Source: an uncultured Campylobacter sp. | GTDB taxonomy: Bacteria; Campylobacterota; Campylobacteria; Campylobacterales; Campylobacteraceae | NCBI RefSeq assembly: GCF_937996225.1 | Contig: NZ_CALKTC010000010.1 | Coordinates: 1-64,000, forward strand | Length of the DNA: 64,000 nt | Reading direction: 5' to 3' | Shown: positions 61,881-64,000 of the stretch, piece by piece | How the letters are laid out: each line of letters starts with the position of its first letter | Numbering within the stretch: the stretch's first letter is position 1 | Notes under the pieces: model-generated | Told to the model about the DNA's origin: nothing | Databases searched by the model: none | What the model saw: the letters and a program-made list of their open reading frames with translations, nothing else | Position numbers and translations under genes: made by a program

Positions 61881-63350
61881 ATGCTTAAAAAAACCAAAAT
61901 CCTAGCGACCATCGGACCCGCAAGCGACAGCGAAGAGATGATGAGCGCGATGGTAAAGGCGGGCTGCAACGCCTTTAGGATGAACTTCAGCCACGGCACG
62001 CACGAGTATCACGAGGCAAATTTAAACAAAATCCGCGCCGTAGAAAAGAGCATGGGCGTGCGCGTAGGCGTCTTTCAGGACATCAGCGGTCCAAAGATCC
62101 GCGTCGGCAAACTCGAGGAAAATTTTAAACTAAAAACGGGCGATAAAATCACCTTCCTTCCTCGCGAAATAATCGGCAAAAAGAGCGCGGAAGGCGAATA
62201 CGAGCTGTGTATCAACCACCCAGAAATTTTGCCGCTGATGAAAGCAGGCGAGTTTATCTACCTCTACGACGGCTCGATCCGTGCCAAGGTAGTCGCGGTA
62301 AGCGAGCAAGGCGTGCGAGCGGTGCTCGAAAATGACGGCTTTTTAAGCTCAAATAAGGGGGTGAACTTCCCAAACACCCGCCTAAATATCGACGTCATCA
62401 CGCAAAAAGACCTCGAGGATCTGCGCTGGGGCGCGGCGCACGGCGTAAATTTCGTAGGCATCTCCTTCGTGCAGTCGCAAAACGACATCCTGCGCGTGCG
62501 CGAAATTTTAAACTCTCTGGGCTCAAAGGCTAAAATTTACGCCAAGATCGAGAAATTCGACGCTGTAGAAAACATCGAGCAGATCATCGAAGCAAGCGAC
62601 GGCATAATGGTCGCGCGCGGAGATCTGGGCATCGAGATGCCGTTTTATGAGATTCCGCGTATCCAAAAGCGCATCATAGCGTTAGCCAACGCCCGCTCAA
62701 AGCCCGTCATCACCGCTACGCAGATGATGCTTAGCATGACCGAGCACGAGCGCGCTACCAGAGCCGAGATCAGCGACGTCGCAAACGCCGTACTCGACGG
62801 CACCGACGCCGTGATGCTAAGCGAGGAAAGCGCCATCGGCAAAAACCCCGCAGCCGTGGTCGCCGCGATGAGCGAGACGATCCGCGAGACCGAAAAGATC
62901 TATCCTTACGATAAATTTAACGATTACGATTTCTACGACGAGACCGATATGATCACCTCAAGCACCGCAGCGCTCGCCGCAAGACTGGGCGCGGGCGCGA
63001 TACTTTCGATCACGGGCTCGGGGCGCTCGGCGATCAAACTCGCACGCAACCGCGCCAAAATCGACATCATCGCAATCGCACACGACGAGCAGACCGCGCA
63101 CGCGCTAAGTCTCGTGTGGGGCGTAAATCCCGCGATGGTTAAGGAAAAAACGAGTATCAACTCGCTGCTCGCACGTATCATAAGCGAGGCTCTGCAGCGC
63201 GGACTCATCGAAGAGGACGGTACCTATGTGATGACGGCGGGCTTTCAAAGCGGGCATCCCGGCAGCACCGACTACATCCGCATCATCAAAAGAGATCAGA
63301 TCGATTTCTACCGCGACGCGGCAACAACAGGCTTTGAAAGTAAAATTTAA
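61881..63350 (+). CDS. pyk: pyruvate kinase
   Basis: It makes pyruvate and ATP from phosphoenolpyruvate. The 489 residues start with KTKILATIGPASDSEEMM and AGCNAFRMNFSHGTHEYH (substrate and metal site). AKIEKFDAVENIEQIIE lies near 225. The active-site text MVARGDLGIEMPFYEIPRIQKRII (about 240-263) and TATQMMLSM are all conserved. The C-terminal regulatory domain contains LARIISEALQRGLIE and a nucleotide-type region GFQSGHPGSTDYIRI. AAAGGAGAAAAG precedes the ATG. It follows the dense RAATTY array, probably with its own promoter. Confidence 0.96.
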   Translation: MLKKTKILATIGPASDSEEMMSAMVKAGCNAFRMNFSHGTHEYHEANLNKIRAVEKSMGVRVGVFQDISGPKIRVGKLEENFKLKTGDKITFLPREIIGKKSAEGEYELCINHPEILPLMKAGEFIYLYDGSIRAKVVAVSEQGVRAVLENDGFLSSNKGVNFPNTRLNIDVITQKDLEDLRWGAAHGVNFVGISFVQSQNDILRVREILNSLGSKAKIYAKIEKFDAVENIEQIIEASDGIMVARGDLGIEMPFYEIPRIQKRIIALANARSKPVITATQMMLSMTEHERATRAEISDVANAVLDGTDAVMLSEESAIGKNPAAVVAAMSETIRETEKIYPYDKFNDYDFYDETDMITSSTAALAARLGAGAILSITGSGRSAIKLARNRAKIDIIAIAHDEQTAHALSLVWGVNPAMVKEKTSINSLLARIISEALQRGLIEEDGTYVMTAGFQSGHPGSTDYIRIIKRDQIDFYRDAATTGFESKI

Positions 63351-63779
63351 AGCGCAGCTAAAGGCAGTAAAGTCAGAGGCTGCAGATAAATTTAATTTCG
63401 CTACGAGATTACGAGTAGCAACGTCGCGTTTATGTCGTGATAGAATTTGCTAAATTTAATTCCATTGCGAGATGACGGTGCAGGGATTTAGCCACTAAAA
63501 CTTTGGTGGCGCTTTGGCGGCTTTATTTCACGCAGATCAAGAACCAGCACGCGAACATTTATGCCTTTGATTTCATGGCTCACCGCGGACTGGCAAATTT
63601 ATTTTATGCGACACCGCGCAATGCCGCGGTCGGTTTATAGCCGCATTCAGCGATAAATGACTAACATACGACGCTTAGAAGGGTGAAATTTAAATTTAAA
63701 ATTTGCAGATAAAATTCCGCGCTAAAAGCAGGCTGCGGTGCGACAAGATTATGGCAAGATTATAATTAAAAGGCAAAAT
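63351..63779. other. non-coding spacer between pyk and the MerT-like gene
   Basis: About 430 bases without a gene, with scattered AAATTT words. A TATAAT at 63761-63766 close to the next reading frame is probably its -10 element. Confidence 0.45.
63761..63766 (+). promoter_or_regulatory. -10 element of the MerT-like gene
   Basis: A perfect TATAAT lies 13 bases before the proposed TTG start, so the leader would be very short. The -35 (TGCGAC, 16 bases upstream) is poor; no operator is visible. Confidence 0.35.
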
Positions 63780-64000
63780 TTGAAAACCAAACTAGAAAAT
63801 TCCGCGCAAGAAACCTTGACGCAAAAGCGAGAATATCCTGGCAAAAATCGCTTCAACACGCGCAGTCTGTGGCTGATATTCGCTGCGATTTTTAGCGCGG
63901 TTGCGGCGACGTTTTGCTGCCTGCCCGCGCTTTTATTTTTGATTTTCGGCGCGAGTTTTTCCATTTTTTCGGGCGCGGAGGCGCTGGAAGGTTACCGTGC
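63780..64000 (+). CDS. MerT-like membrane transport protein (partial, runs off the edge)
   Basis: A frame without stop begins at TTG 63780 with AAAAGG a few bases upstream and continues past the window end. After about 30 hydrophilic residues comes a hydrophobic helix (LWLIFAAIFSAVAAT), then FCCLPALLFLIFGAS and a GAEALEGYR segment. The CC pair at the end of the first helix followed by LEPYR-like text is the arrangement of the mercuric ion transporter MerT and related heavy-metal importers. Only the first 73 codons are present. The start codon is not certain; no ATG precedes it in frame. Confidence 0.6.
   Translation, partial: MKTKLENSAQETLTQKREYPGKNRFNTRSLWLIFAAIFSAVAATFCCLPALLFLIFGASFSIFSGAEALEGYR

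Overview
The window looks like a stretch of chromosome from a Campylobacter-type epsilonproteobacterium. Two gene orders known from C. jejuni are recognisable: alaS / maf / pbp1a, and pepF / small gene / uvrD-like helicase / truB / (csrA) / ispE / smpB / thioredoxin-like lipoprotein / clpS / clpA / aat, with sstT and metK alongside. The DNA is visibly richer in G+C than C. jejuni, and it carries a quinol-type nitric oxide reductase, pyruvate kinase and malate:quinone oxidoreductase. This fits one of the higher-GC oral Campylobacter species (C. gracilis / C. showae / C. rectus type). The species is inferred, not proven.

Layout. 0.4-9 kb: polyphosphate kinase, a tandem set of secreted Cys-rich small proteins (one Sel1/Hcp type, two relatives, one orphan signal peptide), an Ala/Asn-rich membrane protein and DnaB with a long disordered tail. 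10-15.4 kb: ispG, a cationic secreted protein and groES-groEL under a consensus promoter with a CIRCE operator. 15.5-22.6 kb: an AsmA-like protein, a small membrane protein with a lipoprotein, a YqeY protein and norZ behind an FNR/DNR-like box. 22.9-30.6 kb: a giant RTX-type calcium-binding secreted protein gene, split into two ORFs by one frameshift, with a coupled small membrane protein that is a paralogue of the one at 18 kb. 30.8-38.4 kb: alaS, a membrane protein, maf and pbp1a on the minus strand, then an oxidoreductase and hemH on the plus strand. 38.6-43.6 kb: an ankyrin-type membrane protein, a nucleotide-sugar dehydrogenase and ftsI. 43.6-56.5 kb: an information-processing and proteolysis block that includes the whole bacterial N-end-rule set (aat, clpS, clpA) and a possible SspB-like adaptor gene. 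56.6-64 kb: metK, an orphan TRAP-type binding protein, mqo, pyk and the start of a MerT-like membrane protein at the right edge.

The most striking sequence-level feature lies outside the genes. Long non-coding spacers (9.1-10.0, 11.1-11.7, 17.8-18.1, 41.4-41.7, 49.1-49.9, 57.9-58.9 and 61.6-61.9 kb) are packed with the hexamer family RAATTY, often as the double palindrome RAATTYTARAATTY. RAATTY is the motif whose adenine methylation marks DNA as self for natural transformation in C. jejuni. Similar DNA also appears inside several genes as in-frame low-complexity inserts (hemH, pepF, the dnaB tail, the 730-aa membrane protein and the cationic secreted protein). No tRNA, rRNA, CRISPR array, insertion sequence or prophage was seen.
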